A stretch of 64,000 nucleotides of DNA, taken from positions 299,948-363,947 of the forward strand of contig BFEA01000940.1 in the NCBI GenBank assembly GCA_003427395.1. Reading direction: 5' to 3'. Below the pieces are notes generated by a model, which ran no database searches, was not told the origin of the DNA, and was given only the letters and a program-made list of their open reading frames with translations. The DNA is from Chara braunii (lineage: Eukaryota; Streptophyta; Charophyceae; Charales; Characeae). Shown here piece by piece: positions 44,090 to 55,407 of this stretch (the first letter of the stretch is position 1; each line of letters starts with the position of its first letter). Made by a program: the position numbers and the translations under genes.

Positions 44090-45147
44090 AAGAAATACGG
44101 ACCCCGGCTTACGGAGGAAGGAGGAGGAATAATCGAAGTCGAGGACTTGGGAAACAGTGTGATTGTGGATGAAAAGTTTTACTGAAAGAGCGAGGATGAA
44201 GAATTTGGCGGGATGATTTTTGTGTTTTTTTTAAGGACACAGCCCCCTACGGGAGTCAACCAAAGAGACACAAACGAGTAGCGAAGAAAGTAAAACCGGC
44301 GGCAGTCGCCCGAGAGCGATCAACGTTAGAAGGGATATCTGAAGAAGAGATCGCAAGGGGGATAAAAGAGACGAAAAAGAAAGAGCCCAACGTTTAACAG
44401 AAGAAAGGATAACGGAAATGAACATCGGAGATGAGAATTTGACCGAGCAGTATTGAAGACCTGCGACAAAGCGATAGCATTTAACGATGCTGAGAGAGGG
44501 AGAATCGATCCTAGGTACGCTAAACCTGTCAGAATCTATACAATCCTGCACACGCCACGGAACGACGCATGATGGAAGTACGAGCAAAAGGAGAAAGAAG
44601 AGGTGATCACGTATTTAAAGGAGAAGATGGCTACTCATGTAGCTGTGCCGTCAGACAATGCTTATGCAAACAGATGGTTCTTCTTGCAGGAACCGAATGG
44701 GAAAATCCGATGGATTCAAGATCAGGGGTCACCATCCGCGACGTTGGATCCATTCCCCACGCGGATCTTTTAGCGGAGGGGGCAACAGGCAGATCGATCT
44801 ACTCTATCTGCGATCTATTTTCTCGATATGACGAGATACTGCTAGATCCGACAGACATATATCTCACCGCTACGCACACACCCCTGTGACTAGTTCAGAT
44901 GATGGTGGTGCCAATGGGGCGGACTAACGGAGTCGCGGTATTCCAGAGAGCTATGGTAGCGGTCCTAAAAGACTTTATTCCTGACAAGGTGAAAGTCATT
45001 CTAGATGATTTCCCGATCAAGGGACCGGTTGAGAAGGATGAGACGGAGGTCGCTCCTAGCGTCAAGAGGTTTGTAGAGCAATACTTGACAAATATTTACG
45101 TAGTGGTACAAAGAGCCAGTGGACGGTCTCTTCGATTAAGATTCTAG
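44090..45147 (+). pseudogene. Gypsy reverse transcriptase, frameshifted
   Basis: The linker after the protease is purine-rich and full of stops. From about 44460 the RT can be followed across frames: KEKMATHVAVPSDNAYANRW, PNGKIRWIQD, then YSICDLFSRYDEILLDP (the motif with the first catalytic Asp), then MMVVPMGRTNGVAVFQRAM and KVILDDFPIKG. The catalytic Tyr/Phe-X-Asp-Asp box is Ile-Leu-Asp-Asp here. There are at least two shifts and several stops. RT would copy element RNA to DNA inside the particle. The sequence is clearly different from the RT of the outer chromovirus at 52245. Confidence 0.75.
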
Positions 45148-45737
45148 GGTTTATCAGTGATGCGAGAGGATGCTGGGAAGATCCAGCAAAGTTAGATCAA
45201 CTCTTGAATTGATCATCGTCGCTGCGTAGCGCGACCATTATTCGTCAGTTTTTGGGAGTTGTAGGGTACTGGCAAATCTTTATACAAGGGTACGCGGAGA
45301 AGGCGAAACCATTGAGACTTCTTCTATGTAGGACCGAACGGTTTCAATGGGGTTCCTCACAGGAAGCCGCCATGCTTGCACTTAAGAACGAACTCAAGGA
45401 AGGAGGACGTATTCTAGGAGTATCGTTCTTTGAAGACGAGACGAACAGACCCTTTATAGTATCCACGGATGCTGGACCGTGTTCGGTCGGAGGCCTGCTT
45501 TCCCAGAAGGATGTTGGAGGGAAAGAAAGACCGTTGAGATTCAAGAGTCGGGCGCTTAATATCGCGGAACGCAATCGCCATCAATTTAAGAGGGAAGTGC
45601 TAGTTGTTCTTCGGTGCTTAGACGCTTTTAGACACTACATATACGGGAGGCGGTTTATTTTACGAGTAGATCCCACTGGTGTTGCGTCGGTTTTACAAAA
45701 GGATTTTAGTCTAACAGATCCCACCATCGCGTGATGG
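45148..45737 (+). pseudogene. Gypsy RT thumb and RNase H
   Basis: The frame from 45252 reads VVGYWQIFIQGYAEKAKPL (connection region), then RPFIVSTDAGPCSVGGLL (first catalytic Asp of RNase H), RFKSRALNIAERN, EVLVVLRCLDAFRHYIYG (catalytic Glu) and ILRVDPTG (third Asp). An in-frame TGA at 45732-45734 separates it from the next frame, which continues without shift. RNase H would degrade the RNA strand of the RNA:DNA hybrid. Confidence 0.78.
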
Positions 45738-46619
45738 TTGATTAGGATTCGACTCTATGACTATACCGTCGAGAGGATCTCGAGTACTAAGAATGCATTC
45801 GCAAATGAACTCTCACGGATTCCGATTGACTCTAAGCGACCGATAACTGCAGTGACACTTGCCATGACTGAGCCTAAACGAGTGGATCAATTCTTGGTTA
45901 ACCTCTACGAAGGCAAGTACATGACAATCAGATTACATCTCTCAGGTGAGGAGAGTCCAGATCCGGAGATCAGGAGACATGCATCTCAGTACTGCCTTAG
46001 ATCTGGACATCTATTCCGTAGACCCACGGGATCAAGAATGCCTCTACGAGTAGTTTGTGATCCTGGAGAAAACCAATCTATAGTAGCGGAACTCCACGAT
46101 GGTGTAGTTGGTGGACATAGCGGAGTAAATGACACATATGAGAAGGTGAGGAGGTTATACTGGTGGGAAGGTCAGTACAAGGACATTGAGAACTACTGCA
46201 TGACATGTGAGGAGTGCCAAAAGAGAGCTCTTGTAAGGTACAAAGAGCCTCTTCACCCTTCCTATCCTACTAGACCAGGCGAGAAGGTGCATATTGATTT
46301 AATGAAGATGCCAAGAGAGGTAGGAAATATGAGCTATGTGGTAAACATCAAGGATGATTTCACAGGGTTTGTGGACGGTAAGCCCATCAGGACAAAGTCG
46401 GTCAAAGAAGTGAAGAACTTCGTCCTGGAATACCTGTCTAGGTACGGCTGTGTTAGCAGGATTGTGATGGATAGACGAGCAGAGTTCCTAGCGGATGAGG
46501 TCCAAAACGTATTCAAGAAAGCAGGAGTTAGAGTCTCGATAGCCACTCCCTATCATCCTCAGTCCAATTCACCGGTAGAGCGAGGTCATCAGTCTTTGAT
46601 AGCATCGTTGTCCAAGTGA
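45738..46619 (+). pseudogene. Gypsy integrase, zinc-binding and catalytic core
   Basis: A frame of 293 codons. The first 50 residues finish the RNase H tether. A zinc-binding region has His120, His127, and Cys157/Cys160 (CEECQKR). The catalytic core has Asp187 (VHIDLMKM), Asp245 (IVMDRRAEF) and Glu281 (SPVERGHQ), so Asp-to-Glu spacing is the standard 35 residues. This is the best preserved domain of the element. It would insert the cDNA into the genome. The frame ends at TGA 46617-46619; the C-terminal part follows in pieces. Confidence 0.85.
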
Positions 46620-47313
46620 TGTAGAGGTAAAGATGGCGATTGACCAAAATATTTTCGATACGCGATATGGGCAGACAATGTCATAGTCCGTGCTAGTACA
46701 GGTTACCCATCCTACTTTGTGGTTTGGAAGACACTGACCTCTACCTATAGAGTTCCATGTCGACAGTTGGACTACCATCAATTGGGCGGACAACATGACG
46801 CGAGAGGAGCTCTTAGCTGCGCAAACGAGACAGATAGCTTACGGGTTAGAAGATAACCTTTTGACAACGATTGATCGACTAGCGGTAGAAAGAGAAAAAG
46901 GGAAAGAAAGATGGGATACGAACATCAAAATAAGAAAGGAGAGGATAAGTAAGGGCGATATGATCCTTCTTTATGACACAACTTTAGAAAGGACGTGGTC
47001 AGGGAAGCTAGCAAATAGATGAATGAGGCCCTACCGCATAGTCGAAGCGCTCGGTTGGGGAGCCTATATAATAGCTGAATTAGATGGATCTAGGTGGAGA
47101 GATCCTATGGTTGGGTATAGACTAAAGTTATTTAGACCAAGGAGACTTCCGATCCCTACTCCTCCACTATCCGATTTCAAAGGAAAGGGGAAGACAAAGT
47201 TAACAGACGAATCACCATTTAGACGGTTTGAGATAGGAGAGAGTTCAAGAAAGAGGAAGAGAGTAGAAACCCGAAAAGTGAAAAGCTTGACACTAGGGAA
47301 GAGAAAGAAATGA
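46620..47313 (+). pseudogene. Gypsy integrase, C-terminal part
   Basis: Decayed sequence encodes AIWADNVIVRASTGYPSYFV (the end of the core) in another frame. Then 46795-47022 gives a helical segment (KIRKERISKGDMILLYDTTL), and 47023-47313, in frame after one stop, gives RPYRIVEALGWGAYIIAELDG and YRLKLFRPRRLP, followed by a Lys/Arg-rich tail. This is the SH3-like DNA-binding region. No chromodomain is present, unlike the outer chromovirus. Confidence 0.7.
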
Positions 47314-47627
47314 TTTTTCGTACTCCGGAGACCGAGACGAAGGGTCCGCATCAGACAAGGCTATGCATTTGGACCATTTCCATCTCATCGAAGAAAGAAG
47401 CATGAAAACGTTCCCTTACCTATACCTAAACGACACAGACGCAGGAAGGGCAAGGAGCATCTTCTTAGTCTCAGGATTCCTGAAAGACCTAAACACAAAA
47501 TAGTTAAGCGTCGACACGGGCGAAGCCTACGAGCGATCACTTTGAAACTTGTACATTTTCTCTAACCAACATGATGGGGACTCGACGAGGACATTCAGAA
47601 GAGGTCTGGGTTTACTGTCGGGTGGAC
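47314..47627 (+). other. 3' untranslated part and candidate polypurine tract
   Basis: No ORF. A weak purine-rich run (AGAAGAGG near 47597) precedes the LTR; the usual polypurine tract is not clear. A near copy of the LTR start (TGTCGGGTGG) lies 12 bp before the chosen LTR start, so the LTR could begin at 47616. Confidence 0.4.
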
Positions 47628-50600
47628 TGTCGGGCGGCCGCAGATCAGTCGGCCACCCGACATATAAGGGATTCGTCCCTCAACCAAACGTCCGGTTAGG
47701 ATTTGTCGGATATTCCTGTCGGAACCATCGGAAAAAATTACGGGTCATCAGAAGGACCCTAAAATCCCCTCGTTAACCATGAGAACTGACCCTATAAATT
47801 AATAAAACGAACAGCCACGGCGACCGCGCCTGACACCTGCCCTTTTTGTTCGTTCCGAGGTTGTTCCCGAAGCGGGCGGCTGCGGAGCGGGAGTATGGTA
47901 TTAGGCCTTGGCGCGCCTCTTTTACACTGAACAATTGATGAGGAAATGAATCCTCAATTTCTATTAAATCTAATAACAAAATTAAAATTGAGAAAAAGAA
48001 TTAAAAACAATAAAATGAAAGAAAACAGATGGACATTTGCTATTTAATTTATTTCATCAAAAATGAGTAAAATAATTAAAAATAATAAATAAATAAAAAA
48101 TCATTATTTGATTAAATTTTATCAAAATTTATTCTTGATGAATTTTTGTTGGGAATCATTTATTCGCCCTTGGACTGTCGATTCGTACGGGTCCCGAGAA
48201 TATAAACTGACGTCTGATTTTGCTCGATTCGCCTAATTACTACCCTCGCTATGACCCCGATTTCATTGAATAAGCGGGACCGGTTTTTTGAGTTACCACA
48301 ACATGGTCGGTTTGGTGTTGCTAATGGCTCTACTACGGGACTGGTCACGCGGTGTTATTATTTTCGTGTGGACACTGGTTTGGAATGAGCGTGGCACGCT
48401 GACTCGGGAATGGAACGGTACAGTTATTTGTTTGGCATTGACATTGCGGCATGGTCAGATTTGGAACAGGTACAAGATTGGCTTATTCGAGTTCTGGTTC
48501 TAACACTTGAGCACGATCACTGGTTTGGTGCAACCACGATACGGACCATACGGGGGCTGTTGGCATGGTTGATCCCAGCTACGATACTGCGGTCCACCTC
48601 AGGATGATTGCGACATCAGTCACTGGTTCAGTATCTCCTCTAAGTCCGGTGTGAGGACTGAAATGGAACAGGCATGGTGCTTGTGCAATTGGCGCGAGAT
48701 CTGGTCCGCAGTTCGGTACCTTTTTTAGGCATGGTTGCTGGTTCGGTGTTGGTATGACACATTGCGATTCGATCCTTATTTTCATCTTTTCTGTACTGGT
48801 TTGGCATCGGAACGAGCGGCATGTGCTTGGCTTACATAATTGGTCTGACGGGGGTGATTGGGTTACTGCTTTTGGCTGCGTGACGCAAAATTAAGTGAGA
48901 CGTTTAACTGACGACGATGTGGCTGTACTGGTTCCTGATACTGGTTACCATGCCCACCGGTACAAGGGCTAGTGCCGCAGAGCTATGGGACACATAATGT
49001 AGGTACCCGTGACTGTTTGTCACCAGACCAGGGACCAGGGCCTAACAACACTGTTGCTCCAGGCGAAAATGGTTGTCCTACCTATGGTGTTAGCATTCCG
49101 GCCGAGCCAGGGACTGTAGCGAAGCTGAGGGATCCAGTATGTAGTACCAAGCCTCATGTGTGGTACCAGGGGGATGAGGCTCCCAATTTGGATATAGGTA
49201 GGACGAGCAGCGGTGGAGGGGTTTGATTCTGGAGAATACCAGGAGTACGGGGCGACTGGTCTGGGGACAGCGTGTCGGGCGTCCGCAGCGTCAACAAGTG
49301 AACAAGCGAAAAACCCGGTTGAAACGGGAGAGATTTGGAGGGGGGACCGTGCCAGGCGTTCTCGGGGAAGACGCACCCATTCATGGGGGGAAATGCGAGC
49401 CAGGCGTACTTAACCATCACTCAAGTTTGCTCACCAGGCGCTCGTTTGGGGGGGCGCGATCAGGGAAGAGTGCGAGAAGGGTGATCTGAGAGGGGAGGCA
49501 CAAAAGGTTTTCGCTGCATTCTGCAGGCGTCACCCTGGACTAGTTCGTAGTGAGGAGGTTCAGGGAATGCGTATGAGGTGTGGAGCGGCTAACCAGTTGA
49601 GTGCGTTTCAAACATACCCTTTCGAGATACTGCAGGGTTAAGTTGTATCGTTCAAGGCTAATAGCGAGGGAATCCTACAGGGATGTGAGCATGGTGGCAG
49701 GTGACTGAGCGTGTGAAGAAGGGTATTGGGCATATTTTGGGACCCATGCCAGGTGTATGCAGTGGTTTAGTTCTCGTGTGGCGGATGCCAAGAAACGATC
49801 GGTTGTGACGGGAGGTTAAAAGCGTCGAAGGGCAGTAAATGCCAGTTCGTGAGTCCCTCACGCTGGAGCTACGGCCGCTGCCGCGAGATCTCGTGGGAGG
49901 GAGCCCATGAGCTGCGAAAGATCCTAAGACGGCTTATCTTCGTTGTGAAGGCGATGTCCACAAAGCCCTGGTCACCGCATGACACCTCATCCAGACTACT
50001 GTCAGCCGTGGGGAAATAGTGACAAGAGTATTCAGTCCTAATCTGCGTGGGGAGAGAGCATGGGAGTGAGGAGTACGCCGAGCAAAGAGCAACGACCTGA
50101 GAAAAGCGACTGGAAGTCCGACCTTCACCGTAGGACTATGAGCCCAACAGGAGGCTTCTAAAATTGGGTAAGTGTGAGACTTCGTTTTTCCTAAGGGTGA
50201 GTTGCAGGTTGGATCATTTGCTTGCGAGGGACTATGATCGAAGACCAGGAGCGTGAGAGAACGAAAGGGAGAACAATCGCGGAAAAGAGAGCTGAGAACG
50301 ATAGTACGAGTGGAGGAGGGGGATTCGTGAGTGAGCGTCAGTCGTCGTTCTCTAATCTAATATGAAAGTCAGTCTACCTTCCCTAATCTGATATGAAAGC
50401 TCTTGACAAAAGAGTCGGCAGGCTAAATCAAGGTCAATCAAGGGTGAAAACATTGATCGGGCGGCCTGTTAAAGAAGAGGGAAGTACGATGGAAATTGAG
50501 TGAGCGAGCGTGAATGTAAATAAGAGAGCGTGACAGTGAGCGGTTCATGGAGGGAGAAACAGCGAGCGAAGTGAAAATGGGAATTAAAGATGGTCAAACT

Positions 50601-51803
50601 CCTGGGTCTCCAATTTAGAAGAGAAGTCATCCTTCCTCCTGCCTTGTGTTCCTGCTTTGTCTCTAGTTAAGAGGGGTCACCGCATGCCTATGTGTACCTC
50701 CATGACTTAGTGGATGACTCTACTTCAGGGCCTTTTCTGAGAAAAGCTAGATCGGAAAGCTCTACGGTTTCCAATTCGAAAAATGATACTTCATACCTCT
50801 CCATGGTCCATTTGCAAGTTCGTCCTGTAAGTTCAGTGCTCATCAGACAAAGTTCGTGGTCAGAAATTTCTCCATGTCGTCGTTGAAGATGCATAACCGT
50901 ATAGATTCATTCGGTAAAGTGTTAAGCATCGTTCAGGAAAGCTACAACTGTGTGAGAAAATTAATCTGATGAAGAGATTCTGAAGCTCCTGGTCGTGAAT
51001 GTCCTTGAACTTGTCCCTCTTGGGCATGGCTTAGGAGCGGGCTGTTCTTAGACGCAGGTTGTGTCAGGGGTGAGAAATATTTGAACTGATTATTTATAAT
51101 ATACTCTTATTTTGTATTTTTTATCATACTGCTAGAGTGAGGCCTTATGCGGAAGCCGGATATGGAGCGTTATTATGAGTGATATGCAAACTTGCTTTAT
51201 GCAGAGAGGGAAAGGGGATAATTGCATAATCCGCAGTCTGGTCGCCTGGCATCTTGTCCAGGTGAGCCGCACGAGGAGTGTGAGAGATTTGAAGGGAATG
51301 CTGGCGCAAAGCCCTCACTCATCTGATTGCACTGAGGATTTATTTAAATTATTGATTGGCCAAAAAAAAAAGTGAATGTCTCTGTCTATCTGTATCCCTC
51401 TTTGTCATCTAGTCATTTTCAAATTTATCCGATCGAGCAGTGAAACTTAAAGTTTGATTTAGGGCAATAAATCAACAAATGTGATCACGCGACACAAATC
51501 TGCTCCAGGAGGCCAGAACCCCTGTGGGCAGAAAACCTTAACTCAGGCTCTAGTGGGATTTCAACTAGCTGGACTGCACTATTTATTTTATTTTAGTATT
51601 TATTTTTCTTTCCTTTACCCTTATACTTCAGCTTATAGGGAAGACCATTAATTTCAGGCCCTCAGCTGAGCCTAACAGCCACCTGAAAACCTGACGCCCC
51701 TGTAACGACACTGTGGACCTCTGATGAGGGCACGACGAGTGAAGGCGTCGTTGTGCTTGGCCCTAGTGACGGACAGCTGTCCACCTCCCCGGGTTTCCTA
51801 ACA
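47628..51803 (+). repeat. 3' LTR of the giant gypsy element
   Basis: 4176 bp starting TGTCGGGCGG and ending CCTAACA, matching 4372-8599 along its whole length with scattered substitutions and indels. The visible divergence says the insertion is not very recent. The chromovirus sequence resumes right after it. Confidence 0.88.
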
Positions 51804-52244
51804 CCGTGGCATATAGTCCGAATGGGCGACTGAGACACTAGTTCTCAGAACGAAATGTGGTCGAACGCATTGAGTCTCCTTCATTGGAAACACGGGCGAC
51901 ACCCCTCCAGACCTACCTTCCCAGCACCCTCGTACCTTTGGGTCCGAGTCCCACCCAGACATCGCCTTCACTTCTCCTCGTCAGTTTGCTCACTTCATAC
52001 GACAGGAGGACGTCACGTTCTACTATTTGAACGTCATGAATCTTCTTCGCTACAATCCACTCTGTCCGGAGGTTTAGCTCCCTTCATTGGAGTCCGATCC
52101 CCCTGACCCTTCCTCCATCTTCGCGGCTCCCATCTCCACATCTACCCGTCGGCCTGCGGATATCCGCTCGACATCCCAAGTCCTTCGTCGTTCACTGTCG
52201 AGTCCACCCATACGTCTTGTGCCGATGCAAACGTTGAGGAACTC
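51804..52244 (+). pseudogene. Chromovirus protease-RT linker (outer element resumes)
   Basis: Broken frames read through SPRQFAHFIRQEDVTFYYLN, a segment typical of the region between protease and RT in plant chromovirus polyproteins, and then a Pro/Ser-rich linker. Several stops. Confidence 0.55.
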
Positions 52245-52991
52245 ATGCGGTTCACGGTTGACTTAGAGCCCGCCGTTCGCGATTTGATTCAAGAGTACCG
52301 CGACACTTTCCCCCCGTACTTCTCATACAATGGGATCTTTCCCATGCGCGGTGTTGAGCATTCTATCCAGCTCGTGCCTGACTATCGTGTCAACCATCAG
52401 ACACCTTATCGACTCTCGATTCCAAAGGCGACGGAACTCAAGCGTCAGCTTGAGGAGCTCCTTCCAGTGGGTTTCACTAAACCCAGTAACTCCCCTTGGG
52501 GTGCACCTGTCCTCTTTGCTCGCAAAGCAGACGGAACTCTCCGCCTCTCCATCGACTACCGCGGTCTTAACTGTTACACGGTTAAGAACAATTATCCCAT
52601 GTCTCGCGCGGATGAGTTGTTTGACCGTTTGGCAGACAACCGCTTCTTTACGAAGATCGATCTTCGTAGAGGTTACCACCAAATTCGCGTAGCCAAAGAG
52701 GACCAGCCGAAGACCGCCTTTCGGTCGCGCTTCGGCCACTATGAGTTCACGGTGATGCCATTCGGCCTCACCAATGCACCCGCCACCTTCCAGACAACAA
52801 TGAACGACATCTTCAGAGACATCCTCGAAGAATACTACGTTCTTGTATACCTGGACGACATCCTGGTCTGCAGTCATACCTTAAAAGACCATCTCAGATA
52901 CCTCTGCGATGTTCTACAACGCCTACGCAAGCATGGCTTCTATGCCAACTTAGTAAGTGTCGCTTTGCCCAGAGCAAAGTGGACTTCCTAG
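52245..52991 (+). pseudogene. Chromovirus reverse transcriptase, fingers and palm
   Basis: An open frame of 248 codons. YRLSIPKATELKRQLEELL and PWGAPVLFARKADGTLR are typical RT fingers motifs. FTKIDLRRGYHQIRV holds the first catalytic Asp (residue 139), FGLTNAPATFQ is present, and YLDDILV holds the two catalytic Asp (204 and 205). All are intact. The frame ends soon after, followed by a stop and shift in the thumb (53021-53239 in another frame). Best preserved part of the outer element. Confidence 0.9.
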
Positions 52992-54099
52992 GACACCATG
53001 TATCTGACTAGGGTCTCCACATGGACGACGTGAAGATCACGACAATTGTGGAGTGGCCCGTCCCCACATCTGTCAAACAGCTTCGCAGTTTTCTAGTCCT
53101 CACTAGTTACTATAGTAATTCCATCCGGGGATACGCTAGGTATTCCTACGTCCTTACCTCCACGCTCCTCCGGAAGAGCCCGCGATGGTTTTGGATACCC
53201 CTCTGCGAGGATGCTTTTTGTGCCTCAAGAAGGCGGTGACTTGTGCGCTGGTTCTTGGCCTCCCCGATTTTGATCGCCCCTTCATCGTCACCACGAATGC
53301 ATCAGATTTTGTTGTAGGAGCTGTACTTTCTAAGGTGTTTCCCTCTCCTCCCGATTCACCTCATCCTCATGTTCCTCCTTCCCCCCCCCCTCCTACTGAC
53401 ACTGCTTCTCGACTGACGCCTACCCTCCCAACACTTTCGTTCACTAACTGTCCTCCCGTTACTTACTCCCCGACCATCGTGGAGGATGGGACTATGGAGG
53501 CTCGTGCTAGGGATTGTACGATTGCCTTCTACTCCCGTCAGCTACTGCCTGTCGAGATAAACTACGCTGCCGATGAACGTGAGGTTCTCGCAGTAGTTTA
53601 TGCTACCTGACATTGGCGTCACTACCTGCACGGGGCGCCCTTTACGGTGTGCACGGACAACGCAGTTGTCCAGGCTTTCCTCACGAAGCCCAAGCTCCCC
53701 TCGACCGGTACGTTGGTGGCATGACTTATCCGAGTTCACTTCCATCACTCAGCCCATCAAGGGTGAAACGAACCGCGTCGTCGATGCTTTGTCCCGCCGT
53801 CATGATCACAATCAGGAACCCATCCATCTTGCTGCTATCTCCATCACCATTGTTGATCAGTCTGTAATCGAAGCATATCGCACTCAGTACAGTCACTGCC
53901 CGACATTATCACGTCATCCACAGATGATGTGACACTGCGGAGTGGCAAGACCTTTCCCTCATACTCCCTCGGTGAGAACGGTCTCGTGTACTGACATGAA
54001 AAATCTCGCCAGCTAGAACCACGTATCTGCGTTTTCTCCACCAGACAGCTCCGCGTCCAAGTTGTAGTAGAGTTCCATGACCAGCCAGCCGCCGGCCAT
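52992..54099 (+). pseudogene. Chromovirus RT thumb, RNase H and tether
   Basis: 53021-53239 carries VEWPVPTSVKQLRSFL and SYYSNSIRGYA, the RT thumb/connection. 53185-53610 carries RPFIVTTNASDFVVGAVL (the first RNase H Asp is Asn here), a Pro/Ser-rich insertion, FYSRQLLPVEINYAADERE and, after an in-frame TGA (53608-53610), HYLHGAPFTVCTDNAVVQAF. 53600-53932 in another frame carries NRVVDALSRRHD, the tether to integrase. Two shifts and several stops. Confidence 0.75.
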
Positions 54100-54621
54100 A
54101 TGGGTTTCCACAAGACGTTGACTCGTGTTTGTCGCTTATACGTTTGGCCGAAGTCCAAGGACTTCGTCAAAGCCTACATCCAAAAGTGTCATACCTGCCA
54201 GGAGGTGAACAGTGTGAACCTGGTCCACCTTCTGTATGGGTTACTTCAACCCTTACTAATACCCGAGGATCGTTGGCAGTCCATCTCGATGGATTTCATT
54301 GGCCCCCTCCGCCCACCCACTGAGCTCGGTTATGATGCTATCTTGGTCGTCGTCGATTGGTTCACGAAGCGGGCACGTTTTGTCTCGCGCCGCTATCGCA
54401 TCAACACTCGTGAGGTCGTCGACATCGTCTTTGACCGATTCGTGAGAGATCACGACTTACCTCAGACCATCATCTCCGACCGTGACCCTCGCTTTACCAG
54501 CACATTCTGGCGACGCCTACACGAGGTGTACGGATCCCAGCTCCGCTTCTCATCATCTTACCACCCTCAGACGGATGGTCAGACTGAGGTCACCAATAAA
54601 ACTCTCGGTAATATCCTCTGA
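54100..54621 (+). pseudogene. Chromovirus integrase, zinc-binding end and core
   Basis: The frame starts inside the zinc-binding region (FHKTLTRV, then CHTC at residues 30-33) and covers the core with Asp65 (SMDFIGPL), Asp127 (ISDRDPRF) and Glu163 (GQTEVTNK), again with 35 residues between the last two. The triad is intact. It ends at a TGA (54619-54621) but continues in the same frame, with one more stop, into the next feature. Confidence 0.88.
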
Positions 54622-55407
54622 AAGTTTGTTAGGGATGACCAGCAGTGAGACTTACACTTATCCCACGCGGAAATTGCGTACAACCACGTTGTTTCACCAG
54701 CCATGGGGATGTTGCCATTCTATTGCGACCTCGGCTACCACCCTCGTGTCCCCGCGAACTTCTTACGACCATCGCGGTTGCACCCAAACACTCGTTGTCC
54801 TGCGCTTGACGATTGGACTGCCCACATGGCGACGATTATGAAGCGTGCACACGAGAGTCTAACCGACTCCCAGACTCGCATGGCCCCACGAGCAAACCGA
54901 TCACGGATGGATCATTCATTCAAAGTCGGTGACGATGTGCTCGTTGACGCACGCCTCTTACAGCTCGAAGCGGATACGCTTCGCAAGTTCAAGCGTCGTT
55001 TCTTCGGTCCATGCCGCATCCTTCAGGCCGTCGGTTCTGATACTGCCGCTAGTCCGGTCAACTTCCATGTGAAGCTACCTGATTACCTTCGACAGGCTCG
55101 CGTACACGATGTTTACCACGTCTCCTCGTTGCGTCCTTATTGCAGACCGTCTGAGCGATTCGTCGGACGTCCTTGTGAGCGCCCTCCACCTATCATGGTG
55201 GACGGTGACGAGGAGTTCGTCATTTCTGACATCGTATCTCGCCGAGTTACCGACGATACCCCTCCACACATCGAGTACCTTGTGCGTTGGAAGAGCTATC
55301 CTGATGAGGGGGCTACTTGGGAGCCCCTCGAGCACTTGGAGCACGCCCGGATGTTGCTGCGTGCATATGATCGTGCTTATTGTGCTGAGACATCTGCTCC
55401 TACTTAG
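54622..55407 (+). pseudogene. Chromovirus integrase C-terminus with chromodomain
   Basis: Same frame as the integrase core. From 54703 it gives 234 residues. A DNA-binding SH3-like region (HSFKVGDDVLVDARLL, RRFFGPCRILQAVG) comes first, then VYHVSSLRPYC, then a chromodomain at residues 171-223 (EFVISDIVSRRV, IEYLVRWKSYPDEGATWEP). The chromodomain is thought to direct integration to heterochromatin marked by histone H3 methylation. The first cage residue is Phe where Tyr is common. This domain is what identifies the element as a chromovirus. Confidence 0.88.

Larger units (their letters stand above)
4372..51803 (+). mobile_element. Giant Ty3/gypsy LTR retrotransposon (Ogre/Tat-like layout)
   Basis: Two direct repeats of about 4.2 kb (4372-8599 and 47628-51803) bound a PBS, a long leader, accessory ORFs, gag with a CCHC knuckle, then PR-RT-RH-INT without a chromodomain. 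After subtracting the 25,499-bp DNA transposon inside it, the element is about 21.9 kb. Long LTRs, extra ORFs ahead of gag and this size are known for Ogre elements of the Tat lineage; the likeness is architectural, and RT phylogeny would be needed to place it. The coding region is broken in most domains, so the copy is non-autonomous now. It sits in the protease of an older chromovirus. Confidence 0.88.
3826..55407 (+). mobile_element. Outer Ty3/gypsy chromovirus, split by a 47-kb insertion
   Basis: Protease (to 4371), then after the inserted element reverse transcriptase, RNase H, integrase and chromodomain (51804-55407), all on the + strand in the order PR-RT-RH-INT-CHD typical of chromoviruses. 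The flanks of the insertion share CACCG (4360-4364 and 51802-51806), which would be the target duplication if the LTR ends are placed a few bases off the TG/CA ends. LTRs of this element could not be identified. All domains carry stops or frameshifts, so it is an old copy and the first arrival in the nest. Confidence 0.8.

Noticed and set aside
4360-51806. Clean 5-bp target duplication of the giant gypsy element with TG/CA ends
   Set aside because: The bases next to the TG/CA ends do not match (TTCGT against CCGTG). CACCG is repeated only if the LTR ends are moved by a few bases, so I leave it unresolved.
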